A stretch of 64,000 nt of DNA from an uncultured Bacteroidales bacterium (GTDB lineage Bacteria > Bacteroidota > Bacteroidia > Bacteroidales > Paludibacteraceae). The DNA is taken from contig CALFTM010000062.1 of NCBI GenBank assembly GCA_937916355.1, positions 17,105 through 81,104 of the forward strand. Reading direction: 5' to 3'. Each line of letters starts with the position of its first letter. Position 1 is the stretch's first letter. The notes beneath the pieces were generated by a model. The model had not been told where the DNA came from. It saw only the letters and a list, made by a program, of their open reading frames with translations, and ran no database searches. This document shows positions 49,494-59,500 of this stretch, piece by piece. The position numbers and the translations under genes are program-made.

Positions 49494-50255
49494 CTAATAG
49501 GTTCTCCTCCTAAATTCAGCACAAGTGATAGCAGTAGCCACAGCCACATTGAGAGACTCGGAAGTCTCCCGCCCCTTAGGGAAATTTGGGATGTATAATT
49601 TTTTTGAAACCCAACTCTTCACCTCTTCGGAAATTCCATTTCCTTCATTTCCCATCACAACAATTCCTTCTGCAGAAAGGGGAACTCCATAAATATCCTC
49701 ACCCTCCAAGAAAGTCCCGTAGACTGGCAAAGGGGTCTGCTTCAACACCTCCACCAAATCAACATAATGCACCGACACTCGCGCCAGTGCCCCCATGGTC
49801 GCCTGTACCACCTTGGGGTTGTAGACCTCAACGGTATCCTTTGAACACAAAACATGCTCGATACCAAACCAATCTGCAATGCGGATGATAGTCCCCAAAT
49901 TACCGGGGTCTTGAATGGTATCCAACGCTAAAGAGAGTCTTCCTTCCAGTACCGCCGGATTAAAATCTGCGTTCCTCTTTTTGAAAACCGCCAATACTGC
50001 CTGCGGCGCACATTGCGCTGAAATCCTCTTCAACTCCTCCTTCGTCACCTCATACACGCCCTCCATGGCCGACACTTCCCCTCTGGCGGAGAAATATTCA
50101 TCCGTCGCATATAATGAGTGGCACTCAAAGGCTGGCAAAAGGTCGTCCACCAATTTAACTCCTTCCGCAAAGAAGAGACCCTCTTCATCCCTCACTTTCT
50201 TTTTCGTAAGAGACTGCAACCATTTGATCCTATTTTTTGAAAGGAGTTCCTTCAT
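49494..50255 (-). CDS. SpoU/TrmH-family RNA 2'-O-methyltransferase
   Basis: The 253-residue protein has an N-terminal substrate-binding domain (about 1-95) and a knotted SPOUT domain. Motif 1, LDTIQDPGNLGTIIRIADWFG, lies near residues 111-131, motif 2 (VVMGNEGNGISEEV) near 197-210 and motif 3 (IPNFPKGRETSESLNVAVA) near 219-237. It most likely methylates a ribose in rRNA or tRNA; the target is not clear. It is 14 bases upstream of the M23-like gene. Confidence 0.93.
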   Translation of the reverse strand: MKELLSKNRIKWLQSLTKKKVRDEEGLFFAEGVKLVDDLLPAFECHSLYATDEYFSARGEVSAMEGVYEVTKEELKRISAQCAPQAVLAVFKKRNADFNPAVLEGRLSLALDTIQDPGNLGTIIRIADWFGIEHVLCSKDTVEVYNPKVVQATMGALARVSVHYVDLVEVLKQTPLPVYGTFLEGEDIYGVPLSAEGIVVMGNEGNGISEEVKSWVSKKLYIPNFPKGRETSESLNVAVATAITCAEFRRRTY

Positions 50256-50278
50256 TTCAACAGCACCTAATCACATTA

Positions 50279-50893
50279 TCACTCTAAGCCTACCAACCAA
50301 ATCTCGTAGACCATCGGTTGGTAATTGCTATAATCAGAACGAAGTCCGCCAGATATAGTCGGAAGCATTCCGTTACCAATTGCAAAAGGGATAATCACTT
50401 TACAATGCCCCCCTACCCGCAAATTGCGGACAGCCTGCTGAAATCCTCTACCATACGCCTGACCATGCGCATCATCCTGAATCACAAAAGAGAGCGGATC
50501 AGGGTTGCGAGCCGCTGTGCAGTCATAAACCAAGTCGCCATCCAACGTAGTACCAGTATAACGAACATAGGCGGTCCAATTCGTCTCCGGAACTATATCG
50601 CCCGAACCGGCATCGATCAAATGGAAATAAAGGCCATCGGACTTTCCCGAACCATAAAGGAAATAAAGATCCTTATCCCCATCTTTCCACTTTGTGGAAG
50701 AGGTCGGCATTGTACCTGTCACAGCAATGTTCTCCCTTGAGATATATGAGTCAATCTTTTCGTCCTCATCCTCCATGTAATCGGCATAAGTATCAGATTT
50801 CTTGCAAGAAAAGATCAAAAGGGGAAGAAGGAACAATCCCAACAAGACCATTCTCCCAGAACACTTACTCCATAAATTTCTCATATCATTCAT
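50279..50893 (-). CDS. DUF4827-type lipoprotein, FKBP-like
   Basis: The 204-residue protein carries a signal peptide with lipobox LIFSC (cysteine near residue 30), so it should be lipidated by Lgt. The mature part resembles FKBP-type peptidyl-prolyl isomerases in outline (VRYTGTTLDGDLVYD, GFQQAVRNLRVGGHCKVIIP, and a final YEIWLVGLE strand). The PPIase active residues are not well kept, so catalysis is doubtful. I assign the Bacteroidetes DUF4827 group from pattern memory. The neighbour at 50.9 kb is a related protein. Confidence 0.72.
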   Translation of the reverse strand: MNDMRNLWSKCSGRMVLLGLFLLPLLIFSCKKSDTYADYMEDEDEKIDSYISRENIAVTGTMPTSSTKWKDGDKDLYFLYGSGKSDGLYFHLIDAGSGDIVPETNWTAYVRYTGTTLDGDLVYDCTAARNPDPLSFVIQDDAHGQAYGRGFQQAVRNLRVGGHCKVIIPFAIGNGMLPTISGGLRSDYSNYQPMVYEIWLVGLE

Positions 50894-50920
50894 AACTAAT
50901 CATTTACATTAAAATCATCA

Positions 50921-51457
50921 TCACTTACTCTCCTCGACCTCCAAAAGCGTTATTTCACAAACGACGGGAGTCCATGGCTGAATACAATTGGGTACACCCA
51001 CAACTCCATAGCCCAAATAAGAGGACATGATAAACTGACCTGTTTCGTTCACAGACAAAAGCGACAACGCCTCTCTGAAACCCTTCTCAATATCAGTCCT
51101 GTCCAACTGCACCGTCTTCACAACATTGGTGAGTTTTTCACATGAATCACCATCAATCGGACGAACAGAATAACGGTACGTCACCTTATCCTTATCGGAA
51201 GCCTTCTTGCCTGTCCCCTTTTGGGTGATATAATAACGCAAACCGCTCTTGGATGTTGTCACGTCTACATTCAATTTTACGACATAGTCATTGATTAAAC
51301 TATCCTCAATCTGCGCAAACACCTTGTTCATCTCCAACAGGTTATCCGACATATTCTCCTTTTTCACCTTGTTATAAGGAATCTGAGGTGCGGGGTCAGA
51401 ACAACCTACCAGCAAAGAGAAGAGGAGCGCACAAAATATAGCACCCTTCATTTTCAT
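50921..51457 (-). CDS. FKBP-like peptidyl-prolyl isomerase lipoprotein
   Basis: From the ATG at 51455-51457 the protein has 178 residues with a clean lipoprotein signal: MKMKGAIFCALLFSLLVGC. An alternative ATG 16 codons upstream would lengthen the n-region and cannot be excluded. The C-terminal half resembles FKBP domains (LRYYITQKGTGKKASDKD, the FREALSLLSVNETGQFIMSS flap region, and a final CEITLLEV strand). It follows nrnA closely and precedes the DUF4827 lipoprotein, a cluster seen in Bacteroidales. Confidence 0.75.
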   Translation of the reverse strand: MKMKGAIFCALLFSLLVGCSDPAPQIPYNKVKKENMSDNLLEMNKVFAQIEDSLINDYVVKLNVDVTTSKSGLRYYITQKGTGKKASDKDKVTYRYSVRPIDGDSCEKLTNVVKTVQLDRTDIEKGFREALSLLSVNETGQFIMSSYLGYGVVGVPNCIQPWTPVVCEITLLEVEESK

Positions 51458-51520
51458 CGTACTAACCAATATGCCACAGAAACGTCTACTCATTCTTCCT
51501 TCCATCAGGATTAAGGTTTA

Positions 51521-52600
51521 TCATTCAAAAACCACCGGTTTTTCTTTCATCGACAACTCCTGACGTTTCACCTCTCTCTTCAACTCGTCAGCAATCAGCG
51601 GTAATTTTTCCTCAAAATTGCGAAGTGCCTCCTCTATGGAGGTGAACATCGTACCACCCGCCGCGTTTTTATGTCCGCCTCCATTGAAGAACGCTGCAGC
51701 AAACTTATTCGCTTCAACATCTCCCTGCGAACGGAACGAGAAACGAATACGGTCAACATCCTCTTTGATGAAGACAGAAAAGACCACGCCTTTGATTGAT
51801 AATGGAATATTAACGAATCCTTCTGTGTCGCCCGTTTTATAGACAAACCTACCCAACTCCTCTTTCCTCAAACACATCATTGCCGCACCAATCTCTGGGT
51901 ATATCTTCAATTTCTCATTCAACAGAAAGCCCAACAATCTGAATCGTCCTTCCGAGAAATTATTATTTATCTTACGAGAAATCTCATCCTTATCAACCCC
52001 TTTCATGATCAGCTGGGAGACGATGGTGTATAATTCCGGATTATTTGAGTTATAAGAGAACGAACCAGTATCCGTCAGCAGCCCCACGAAGATACATTCT
52101 GCACACTCCACCGTCATCTCCGTAAAATACCCCATTCTACAGATCAGGCGGAAAATCATTTCGGAAGTGGAGGTCATCGAAGGATACGAAATCACCACGT
52201 CAGCAAAATTACCCGGGTCAAGATGATGGTCGACCAAAATCTTCTTTGCTGCAGCATCTGCCACGCTTGCCGCCATATCACCAATGCGCTTCAACACATT
52301 GAAATCGAGGGCGAAAATCAAATCTGACTTACGAATCGCCTCCTCTGCCAACTCCTTCTTCTCTGCATATACCAGTACTTCAGAAATTCCCGGCATCCAA
52401 CTGAAAAAATCGGGGTATGCATTCGGAACAATAACCGTCACCTCCTTCTCTTGCAACTTCAAAAAATTAGCCCATGCAAGAGAAGAACCAATGGAATCAC
52501 CATCCGGAGACATGTGTGATACAATCACGATTTTACGCGCACTTTCTATCTCCTTTTTTGTGGCTTGAATTAAATTCTCATTAATGATTTTCGATATCAT
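51521..52600 (-). CDS. DHH/DHHA1 phosphoesterase, NrnA-like (oligoribonuclease / pAp phosphatase)
   Basis: The protein has 359 residues from the ATG at 52598-52600; the frame reaches three codons further but begins with TTG. The DHH domain shows SHMSPDGDSIGSSLAWANFL near residues 29-48, DFN near 96-98, VDHHLDPGNFADV near 123-135 and GLLTDTGSF near 177-185. The DHHA1 domain ends with GGGHKNAAGG near 318-327. NrnA degrades short RNA oligomers and 3'-phosphoadenosine 5'-phosphate. Substrate range is inferred from the family. Confidence 0.9.
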   Translation of the reverse strand: MISKIINENLIQATKKEIESARKIVIVSHMSPDGDSIGSSLAWANFLKLQEKEVTVIVPNAYPDFFSWMPGISEVLVYAEKKELAEEAIRKSDLIFALDFNVLKRIGDMAASVADAAAKKILVDHHLDPGNFADVVISYPSMTSTSEMIFRLICRMGYFTEMTVECAECIFVGLLTDTGSFSYNSNNPELYTIVSQLIMKGVDKDEISRKINNNFSEGRFRLLGFLLNEKLKIYPEIGAAMMCLRKEELGRFVYKTGDTEGFVNIPLSIKGVVFSVFIKEDVDRIRFSFRSQGDVEANKFAAAFFNGGGHKNAAGGTMFTSIEEALRNFEEKLPLIADELKREVKRQELSMKEKPVVFE

Positions 52601-52734
52601 AACATTCAAATTAACTACATTTTCACCAGCGACTTAGCAGTCGGCAATTGACTTGCTAAATTACAAAAAAAAATTGTTATATAAAATCCCCGACCTCCCT
52701 CTTGCTCAATTTTATTTTCAAATTACAATTTTCC

Positions 52735-54318
52735 TCATGATAACAACTTTTGCAAAGTATGGGAAAGTGTGTACAGCAACACAACCGACAACAAGAACGA
52801 GAATCTTCTAAAGGTGTTTTTTTTCGCAAAAAAATAGAGCGCAAGCAAAATGATATAAAATGCGCACAAATCCACCCAACCTATGAAAAGATTGTCCGCC
52901 ACGACACCGGGCAACTCCTCCATCCAACGAATAGAACCATTCATGAATTTCACCAAACCACCCAACACCGAGGCAACGCAATCTCCCCAAACCGGTATCC
53001 AATGGGAGACCCACAAAAGAATGGAAAGGTAGATAATCACGGAAGAGAGAGGTATCACCACAAAACCGGAAAGCCAGAAGAGATTGCTCGATTGGTGGAA
53101 ATAGTAGATCGTCAGCGGAAGTGTCCCCAACTGCGCAGCGAGGGAGACCGAAAGTAACGCCCAAATCTTCTCCGCCACCACATGACGTGCCACCAATGCC
53201 TCATAAATGGGTTTCTGAAACATCAGTATGGAGAATACCGCCAAATAACTCAACTGAAAACCAATATCGAAAAGGTAGCGAGGGGAATAGAGCAACATGA
53301 AAAAAGCTGAAATAAAAACCGCATTGTAGGTCTGCGACCTCCGGTTGAGCAAAACGGCGACCGAAGAAATCGACAACATGATGGAAGCCCGAATGACGGA
53401 AGGAGACAAGCCCGTGACAAAAGTGAACATCCACAAAAGAAGCAAAGAGAGGCAGACCCGCAACTTTTCATATCTCTCTCCACGAAGTAAGAGGGAGAGG
53501 ATTTTTACAAAAACGAAAAAAACGACCCCGACGTGCAAACCGCTGACCGCTAAAATATGGCTCGCTCCCGTCAGGGCATAACTATTACGCAATTCCCTAT
53601 CCAACAACATTTTATCTCCGATGGAGAGTGCCGCAAGCACACCCAACTCATCGCCCTCGATTCCGCAATCAGCAAAAATCCCAACTAATCTCTTTTGAGC
53701 TTGATGCGATAGTTTTAAAATGGAATTGCCATCCGCCGCAGAGAGGAATCTCCAATAATATTCCGGTAAGTAAAATGAGCCTGAAAAACCTCTTCCTCTT
53801 AAATATGCCTCATAATCAAATTCAGCAAAACCACTGAGGCTTGAATTTCTTTTTTTAAGCAACACCCTTTTATCCACTTCAATCCAATCGCCTTCACGAA
53901 GCGACAAACTCTCTGCATCTTTTTTTACATAAAAAATCAATCGGACATTCTCATGCAACTCATTGGACAGAACCCGCACACTGATTTTTACTGTTTTTTC
54001 TTTTTCCAACGGGACATCTATGATTTTCATCGCCACATTCTCTTCCCAATCAAGGAAAGAGTCTGTCAACTCATTTGCCTGACGGTTCACCTGACAAACT
54101 CCCAACCCTGCAATCAATAATGAAATGCTACAACCAAAGAGCCACACATAAGCATAAGGACGAAAAAAACGAAGCAGCAAGTAGAAAACCATACTCACAG
54201 CTCCTGCGCACCATAATCCCCAACATGATATTTGCGGACAATAATATCCTAAAAGCAGACCAATCACAAGGTAGATCAACAACCTTGCAAAAGGATATTT
54301 CCTAAAAGATTGCATCAC
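52735..54318 (-). CDS. ComEC/Rec2-type competence membrane protein
   Basis: The 527-residue protein has two N-terminal membrane helices, an OB-like extracellular region (about 90-180) and a Competence domain with about eight further helices. The motif LTGASHILAVSGLHVGVV lies near residues 246-263. The C-terminal metallo-beta-lactamase domain of full-length ComEC is absent, as often in Bacteroidetes. The family forms the inner-membrane channel for single-stranded DNA in natural transformation. No other competence genes are near. Confidence 0.87.
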   Translation of the reverse strand: MMQSFRKYPFARLLIYLVIGLLLGYYCPQISCWGLWCAGAVSMVFYLLLRFFRPYAYVWLFGCSISLLIAGLGVCQVNRQANELTDSFLDWEENVAMKIIDVPLEKEKTVKISVRVLSNELHENVRLIFYVKKDAESLSLREGDWIEVDKRVLLKKRNSSLSGFAEFDYEAYLRGRGFSGSFYLPEYYWRFLSAADGNSILKLSHQAQKRLVGIFADCGIEGDELGVLAALSIGDKMLLDRELRNSYALTGASHILAVSGLHVGVVFFVFVKILSLLLRGERYEKLRVCLSLLLLWMFTFVTGLSPSVIRASIMLSISSVAVLLNRRSQTYNAVFISAFFMLLYSPRYLFDIGFQLSYLAVFSILMFQKPIYEALVARHVVAEKIWALLSVSLAAQLGTLPLTIYYFHQSSNLFWLSGFVVIPLSSVIIYLSILLWVSHWIPVWGDCVASVLGGLVKFMNGSIRWMEELPGVVADNLFIGWVDLCAFYIILLALYFFAKKNTFRRFSFLLSVVLLYTLSHTLQKLLS

Positions 54319-54418
54319 AAAAACAGGTTTAAATCAACAAAAAGTGACACCACTCCAGATGTCACCCATATTTACTAATCAAACTCCTAAGAGAGTCTTC
54401 CGCTAAAGGGCAGCCCCA

Positions 54419-55000
54419 CTACAAATCATCGTATGCAGAAGATTCCTTTTTGGAATAATTGATTTTGTCAAAATATTTCAAAAGGACAAAAGCCTTCTCT
54501 TCATAGTTTTCCTTTCGATGAGACAATGACAACTCGATAGAACCGTTCTTCACTTCAAAAACGTATAAAAAATCAGTGTCATCACGTTCCACTGCAAATA
54601 ATTTCATACCATCGCTTGATGGAGTGTAGGACTGGAACTCCTCTTTTGAAACTGCCGGGTAGCCATACTTTTTTGTCAACATCTCTTTTAAAGAAGAAAA
54701 ACGCCCGTATAATTCACCCCATGTCTCCGCAACAGGGAACATCACAGAGACTGCTGTCACGACACCTTCAGGGCAATGTACCAGAACGTAGCAATCATTG
54801 ACACCGGCAAATTTACCAGTAAAAACTGCTCCATTATCATCTTTTGCCTTCCATGCGAATCCCTGCTTCTGCATCTGCTCCATAAACGACGAAAGATCTC
54901 CATCAATAGGAATCCCTTTAAAGGTAAAATGTTCACTTTGAGCAAACACCACCAAAGAAAAAAGCAGAGCAAAAAAAGACAATAATATTTTCTTCATCAC
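54419..55000 (-). CDS. Secreted hypothetical protein
   Basis: I do not recognise the family. The 193-residue protein has a clear signal peptide (KKILLSFFALLFSLVVFAQ, residues 3-21) and no lipobox. The mature part is alternating strand and helix with GIPIDGDLSSFMEQMQKQG near residues 29-47 and KKYGYPAVSKEEFQ near 110-123. The pattern recalls small periplasmic proteins found repeatedly in Bacteroidales. It lies 19 bases after rpe. Confidence 0.7.
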   Translation of the reverse strand: MMKKILLSFFALLFSLVVFAQSEHFTFKGIPIDGDLSSFMEQMQKQGFAWKAKDDNGAVFTGKFAGVNDCYVLVHCPEGVVTAVSVMFPVAETWGELYGRFSSLKEMLTKKYGYPAVSKEEFQSYTPSSDGMKLFAVERDDTDFLYVFEVKNGSIELSLSHRKENYEEKAFVLLKYFDKINYSKKESSAYDDL

Positions 55001-55018
55001 AAATACGTTTCAAAAAAA

Positions 55019-55669
55019 TTATAATTTTTTCAAATTAGCAATTGTCTCTGATGGATTTTCCGCACCGAACACGAAACTACCAGCGACCAAAACGTCAACA
55101 CCAGCCTCCTTCAAGCGTCGACCAGTGTCGTAATTGACTCCGCCATCAATCTCGATCAAAGCTTTCGAATTTTTCTTCAATATCAACTCCTTCAAGCGCA
55201 TGGTCTTATCAATGGTGTTCTCGATGAAAGTCTGTCCGCCAAACCCCGGATTCACAGACATGAGCATCGCCACATCCAAATCCGCAATAATCTCTTCCAA
55301 ACAGGAAACCGGCGTATGAGGATTCAACGCCACTCCAGCCTTCATACCCAAACTCTTTATCTTTGAGACTGCACGATGAAGATGAGTAACCGATTCATAA
55401 TGAAGCGTCAACACATCTGCGCCTGCCTTATGAAACTCGTTTATATAACCAGCCCCATCCACAATCATCAGATGGACATCCAATGTTTTCCTCGCATGCT
55501 TTTTTATCGCCTGCACCACTGGTAGACCGAAAGAGAGATTAGGGACGAATACTCCATCCATGATGTCAAGATGGAACCAATCCGCCTCACTATTATTTAT
55601 CATAACAATATCTCTCTGCAGATTAGCGAAATCTGCAGAGAGCATTGAAGGTGCTATCAAAAGAGCCAT
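55019..55669 (-). CDS. rpe: Ribulose-phosphate 3-epimerase
   Basis: Rpe interconverts ribulose 5-phosphate and xylulose 5-phosphate in the pentose phosphate pathway. The 216-residue TIM-barrel has IAPSMLSADFANLQRDI near residues 5-21, the metal and substrate motif HLDIMDGVFVPNLSFG near 34-49, MSVNPGFGGQTFI near 138-150 and DGGVNYDTG near 175-183. It lies three bases from the DUF4377-like gene upstream. Confidence 0.96.
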   Translation of the reverse strand: MALLIAPSMLSADFANLQRDIVMINNSEADWFHLDIMDGVFVPNLSFGLPVVQAIKKHARKTLDVHLMIVDGAGYINEFHKAGADVLTLHYESVTHLHRAVSKIKSLGMKAGVALNPHTPVSCLEEIIADLDVAMLMSVNPGFGGQTFIENTIDKTMRLKELILKKNSKALIEIDGGVNYDTGRRLKEAGVDVLVAGSFVFGAENPSETIANLKKL

Positions 55670-55672
55670 ATC

Positions 55673-56038
55673 TTACTTTCCTTCTTCAGCAGCCTTGGCA
55701 GCCGCACGAGCCTCACGTTTCTTTTTCAATTCCAATTGCTTCATGTAAGCCTCACTGTTATCACGAGCGATGGTCTTGATCACACGGATTGAATCCAAAG
55801 AAGGATCATATTTCTCCACATAGATAGTGTACTCAAATCCTTGTACATAGTAGAAATTAGTAAATTCTCCACAGAAATTAACCCATTCACTTTTATCCTT
55901 ACGAGAATATCCTGGCTTAATCTTGTAGCAACGATTTGCGCCATCCACAATACGTTCTGGAGATACTTTCATGTACTCTGCAGAAAAAGAAGGGAGCATG
56001 AATGCGCCCAAAACTATAGCAAAAAATAATCTTTTCAT
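55673..56038 (-). CDS. Secreted DUF4377-like protein
   Basis: From the ATG at 56036-56038 the product has 121 residues with a signal peptide (KRLFFAIVLGAFMLPSFS). The core RCYKIKPGYSRKDKSEWVNF, followed by a YVQGFEYTIYVEKYD strand pair, resembles the DUF4377 fold seen in secreted stress proteins. The C-terminus is a long Lys/Arg/Ala-rich helix. An open frame extends nine codons upstream, but a -7 promoter box (56063-56070) overlaps that stretch, so it is not translated. Confidence 0.7.
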   Translation of the reverse strand: MKRLFFAIVLGAFMLPSFSAEYMKVSPERIVDGANRCYKIKPGYSRKDKSEWVNFCGEFTNFYYVQGFEYTIYVEKYDPSLDSIRVIKTIARDNSEAYMKQLELKKKREARAAAKAAEEGK

Positions 56039-56062
56039 ATCACAAAAATTATAGTTGACGTA

Positions 56063-56070
56063 CAAAGATA
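56063..56070 (-). promoter_or_regulatory. -7 promoter box of the DUF4377-like gene and rpe
   Basis: The minus strand reads TATCTTTG, an exact TAnnTTTG match, about 25 bases before the chosen ATG. Confidence 0.55.
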
Positions 56071-56106
56071 ACTTTTTTTTATTTCTTTACAAGAAAAATT
56101 GTTAAA

Positions 56107-56436
56107 TTATGCTTCTCCTGTACCAGATAAATTAATCGGGAAAGGCGGATTGAAATTCCCGTCCTTTCTCTCTACTGCCCCGAACTGTTGCTCAAACTTC
56201 TCGATATTATCCGACAAGGCACGTTGCAGGCGTTTTGCGTGTTCGGGAGACAAAACGATTCTGGACTTAACTTTCGCCTTCGCCGAATTGGGCATAATGC
56301 GGAGGAAATCAATGACAAACTCTGACGAAGAGTGAGAAATCACCGCAAAATTAGAATAGATACCTTCTGCAATATCTTCTGGCAACTCGATTGAAAGCTG
56401 CGCTTTTTTTACTCCATCTTTATTATCTTCTTGCAT
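56107..56436 (-). CDS. DUF3467 family protein
   Basis: From the ATG at 56434-56436 the protein has 109 residues beginning MQEDNKDGVKKAQLSIELP. The family core is clear: EGIYSNFAVISHSSSEFVID near residues 24-43 and RIVLSPEHAKRLQRALSDNIEKFE near 60-83. The function of DUF3467 is unknown; it is small, cytosolic and widespread in Bacteroidetes. It lies about 100 bases downstream of rpoC beyond a hairpin. A longer frame with an ATG at 56473-56475 exists, but its extra 13 residues do not fit the family. Confidence 0.85.
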   Translation of the reverse strand: MQEDNKDGVKKAQLSIELPEDIAEGIYSNFAVISHSSSEFVIDFLRIMPNSAKAKVKSRIVLSPEHAKRLQRALSDNIEKFEQQFGAVERKDGNFNPPFPINLSGTGEA

Positions 56437-56488
56437 AATGAACTTTTTAATATAACGAAAAGGATAACCATCCACCTTAAAACTGAGA

Positions 56489-56518
56489 CGGAGGAAACTA
56501 ACAAATCAGTCTCCTCCG
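56489..56518 (-). terminator. Terminator-like hairpin after rpoC
   Basis: On the minus strand CGGAGGAGACT and AGTTTCCTCCG form an eleven-pair stem with one G-T and an eight-base loop. Only a weak T-tract (AGTTTT) follows. Confidence 0.55.
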
Positions 56519-56537
56519 CATCACCTATTTATCTCAA

Positions 56538-59500
56538 TTATAACTCGCTAACACCTGTTTGTGGTTCATCAAGAATCGCTGGGTTTCTCATGCGATTCAC
56601 ATTTGCGATACCCTCCATCGCCTCCATTGAACCAACAACCAACTTACCGAAATCACGTAGACCTGTACCGGCAGGAATCTTGTGACCACAAATCACATTC
56701 TCCTTCATACCATCCAAAGGATCCACTTTCGCACGAATAGCAGCATCATTCAACACCTTGGTAGTCTCCTGGAAGGAAGCCGCCGACATGAAGCTTGTAG
56801 TCTGCAATGCGGCACGAGTGATACCTTGAAGCACCTGAGACGAAACTGCAGGAACAGCATCTCTTGTCTCTACCAATCTCAAATCTTTACGCTTCAACGC
56901 ACTGTTCTCATCACGAAGTTTTCTTGCGGTAACAATCATACCCGGCTTCAAGTTTTCAGAGTCTCCTGCATCGACAACGACTTTCTTGTCGAAAATTCTG
57001 TCGTTCTCTTCCATGAACTCCAACTTGTCAACCATCTCCTTCTCCAAGAAGCGAGTGTCTCCTGCATCTTGAATCTCAACCTTACGCATCATCTGGCGAA
57101 CAATCACCTCGAAGTGCTTATCGTTGATTTTCACACCTTGCAAACGGTACACATCCTGAACCTCATTCACAATATATTCCTGAACAGCGGTAGGACCCAT
57201 AATCGCCAAGATGTCAGATGGAGTGATTGCACCATCAGAAAGAGGAGTACCAGCACGAACATAGTCGTTCTCTTGTACCAACACCTGCTTAGACAACGGA
57301 ACAAGATATTTCTTAACATCACCAGTCTTAGAAGTAACAGTGATTTCACGATTACCACGTTTAATCTTACCGAATGCGATCTCTCCGTCAATTTCAGAAA
57401 CCACAGCAGGATTAGAAGGATTACGAGCCTCGAACAACTCAGTCACACGAGGGAGACCTCCGGTGATATCACCGGCACCACCGACAGCACGAGGAATCTT
57501 AACGAGCAACTGACCACTTCTAACCTCTTCGCCCTCATCCACAGTTACGTGGGCACCCACTGGCAAACTGTATGATTTTAGGACATCACCTGATTTACCG
57601 ACAATGTGAACCTCAGGCACTTTCGTCTTATCCTTTGACTCGATAATGATCTTCTCCTTCAAACCGGTTGTCTCATCCGACTCTGTTTTGTAAGTGACAT
57701 TCTCAATGACGTTAGAGAACTTGATCTTACCATCCACCTCAATGACGATTACCGCATTAAATGGATCCCATTCACAGATCTTTTCTCCCTTAGACACCTT
57801 AGAACCGTTCTTCACATACAATTTAGAACCATAAGGAATATTTGCAGTTGTAAGAACAATCTTAGTATTAGGATCAATGATTCTCAACTCAGAAAGACGG
57901 CTCACAACAACCTGAACGTTATTTCCTGCATCATCAAGAGCATCGATTGTACGCAACTCGTCAATTTCAACGATACCCTCTTCATAACGGCAAGAGATGC
58001 TTGAGTTTGCTGCAATATTTCCAGCCACACCACCGACGTGGAACGTACGGAGTGTCAACTGAGTTCCCGGCTCTCCAATAGACTGAGCCGCAATCACACC
58101 AACAGCCTCTCCTTTTTGTACCAAACGTCCGGTAGCAAGATTTCTACCATAACATTTCGCACAAACACCTCTCTTAGATTCACAAGTCAATACTGAACGA
58201 ATCTCCACACTCTCGATAGGAGAATCCTGAATCTTACGAGCAGCATCTTCACGAATCTCCTCACCAGAAGCGACAATCAGCTCTCCTGTTTGTGGATGAA
58301 TGACATCATGCACAGAAACACGACCTAAAATTCTTTCGTAAAGTTGAGCCACAACTTCGTCGTTGTTCTTCAATTCTGTACAAACCAATCCGCGAAGTGT
58401 ACCACAATCCTCTTCATTAATAATCACGTCATGGGAAACATCCACAAGACGACGAGTCAAGTATCCCGCATCCGCAGTCTTCAAAGCGGTATCCGCCAAA
58501 CCTTTACGAGCACCGTGCGTAGAGATAAAGTACTCCAACACAGACAATCCCTCCTTAAAGTTAGACAAGATCGGGTTCTCGATAATTTGTCCTCCTTCTG
58601 CACCAGACTTCTGAGGCTTAGCCATCAAACCACGCATACCAGAGAGCTGACGAATCTGCTCTTTAGATCCACGGGCTCCAGAATCCAACATCATGTAAAC
58701 AGAGTTAAATCCTTGATCATCAGAAGAGATAGTCTTCATCAAAATGTTAGCCAAATCTGCGTTGACGTGAGTCCAAATATCAATAATCTGATTATAACGC
58801 TCGTTGAAAGTAATGAATCCCATGTTATAGTTATTCAACACCTCTTCAACTTCTGCATACCCCTTTTGAACCAATTCTTCTTTCTCCTTAGGAATAATCA
58901 CGTTGTCCAAGTTGAACGACAAACATCCCCTGAACGCCATGTAGTAACCCAAGTTCTTGATATCATCGAGGAACTGAGCGGTACGAGCCACACCACACAC
59001 CTTGATAACATTGCTAATAATCTCACGAAGAGACTTCTTAGTAACCAAAGTGTTAACATAACCCACCTCATCTGGCACATTTTGGTTGAAAATCAATCGA
59101 CCGACAGTCGTCTCTACCATCTTATCAACCAATTCGCCTTCCTCATTCAAATCTTTCACAACCACCTTAATTGGTGCGTGCAAAGCGACTTTTCCTTCAT
59201 TATATGCGATTTGCGCCTCCTCATCTCCGTAGAACACCAAGCCTTGCCCCTTTGCTCCTTCACGAGGTTTTGTGATATAGTACAATCCAAGAACCATGTC
59301 CTGAGAAGGAACCGTAATTGGAGAACCATTAGCAGGGTTCAAAATATTATGAGAAGCCAACATCAACATCTGAGCCTCCAAGACTGCCTCATTACCGAGT
59401 GGCAAGTGAACCGCCATCTGGTCACCATCGAAGTCGGCGTTGAACGCTGTACAAGCCAATGGGTGCAACTGGATAGCCTTACCCTCGATCATACGAGGTT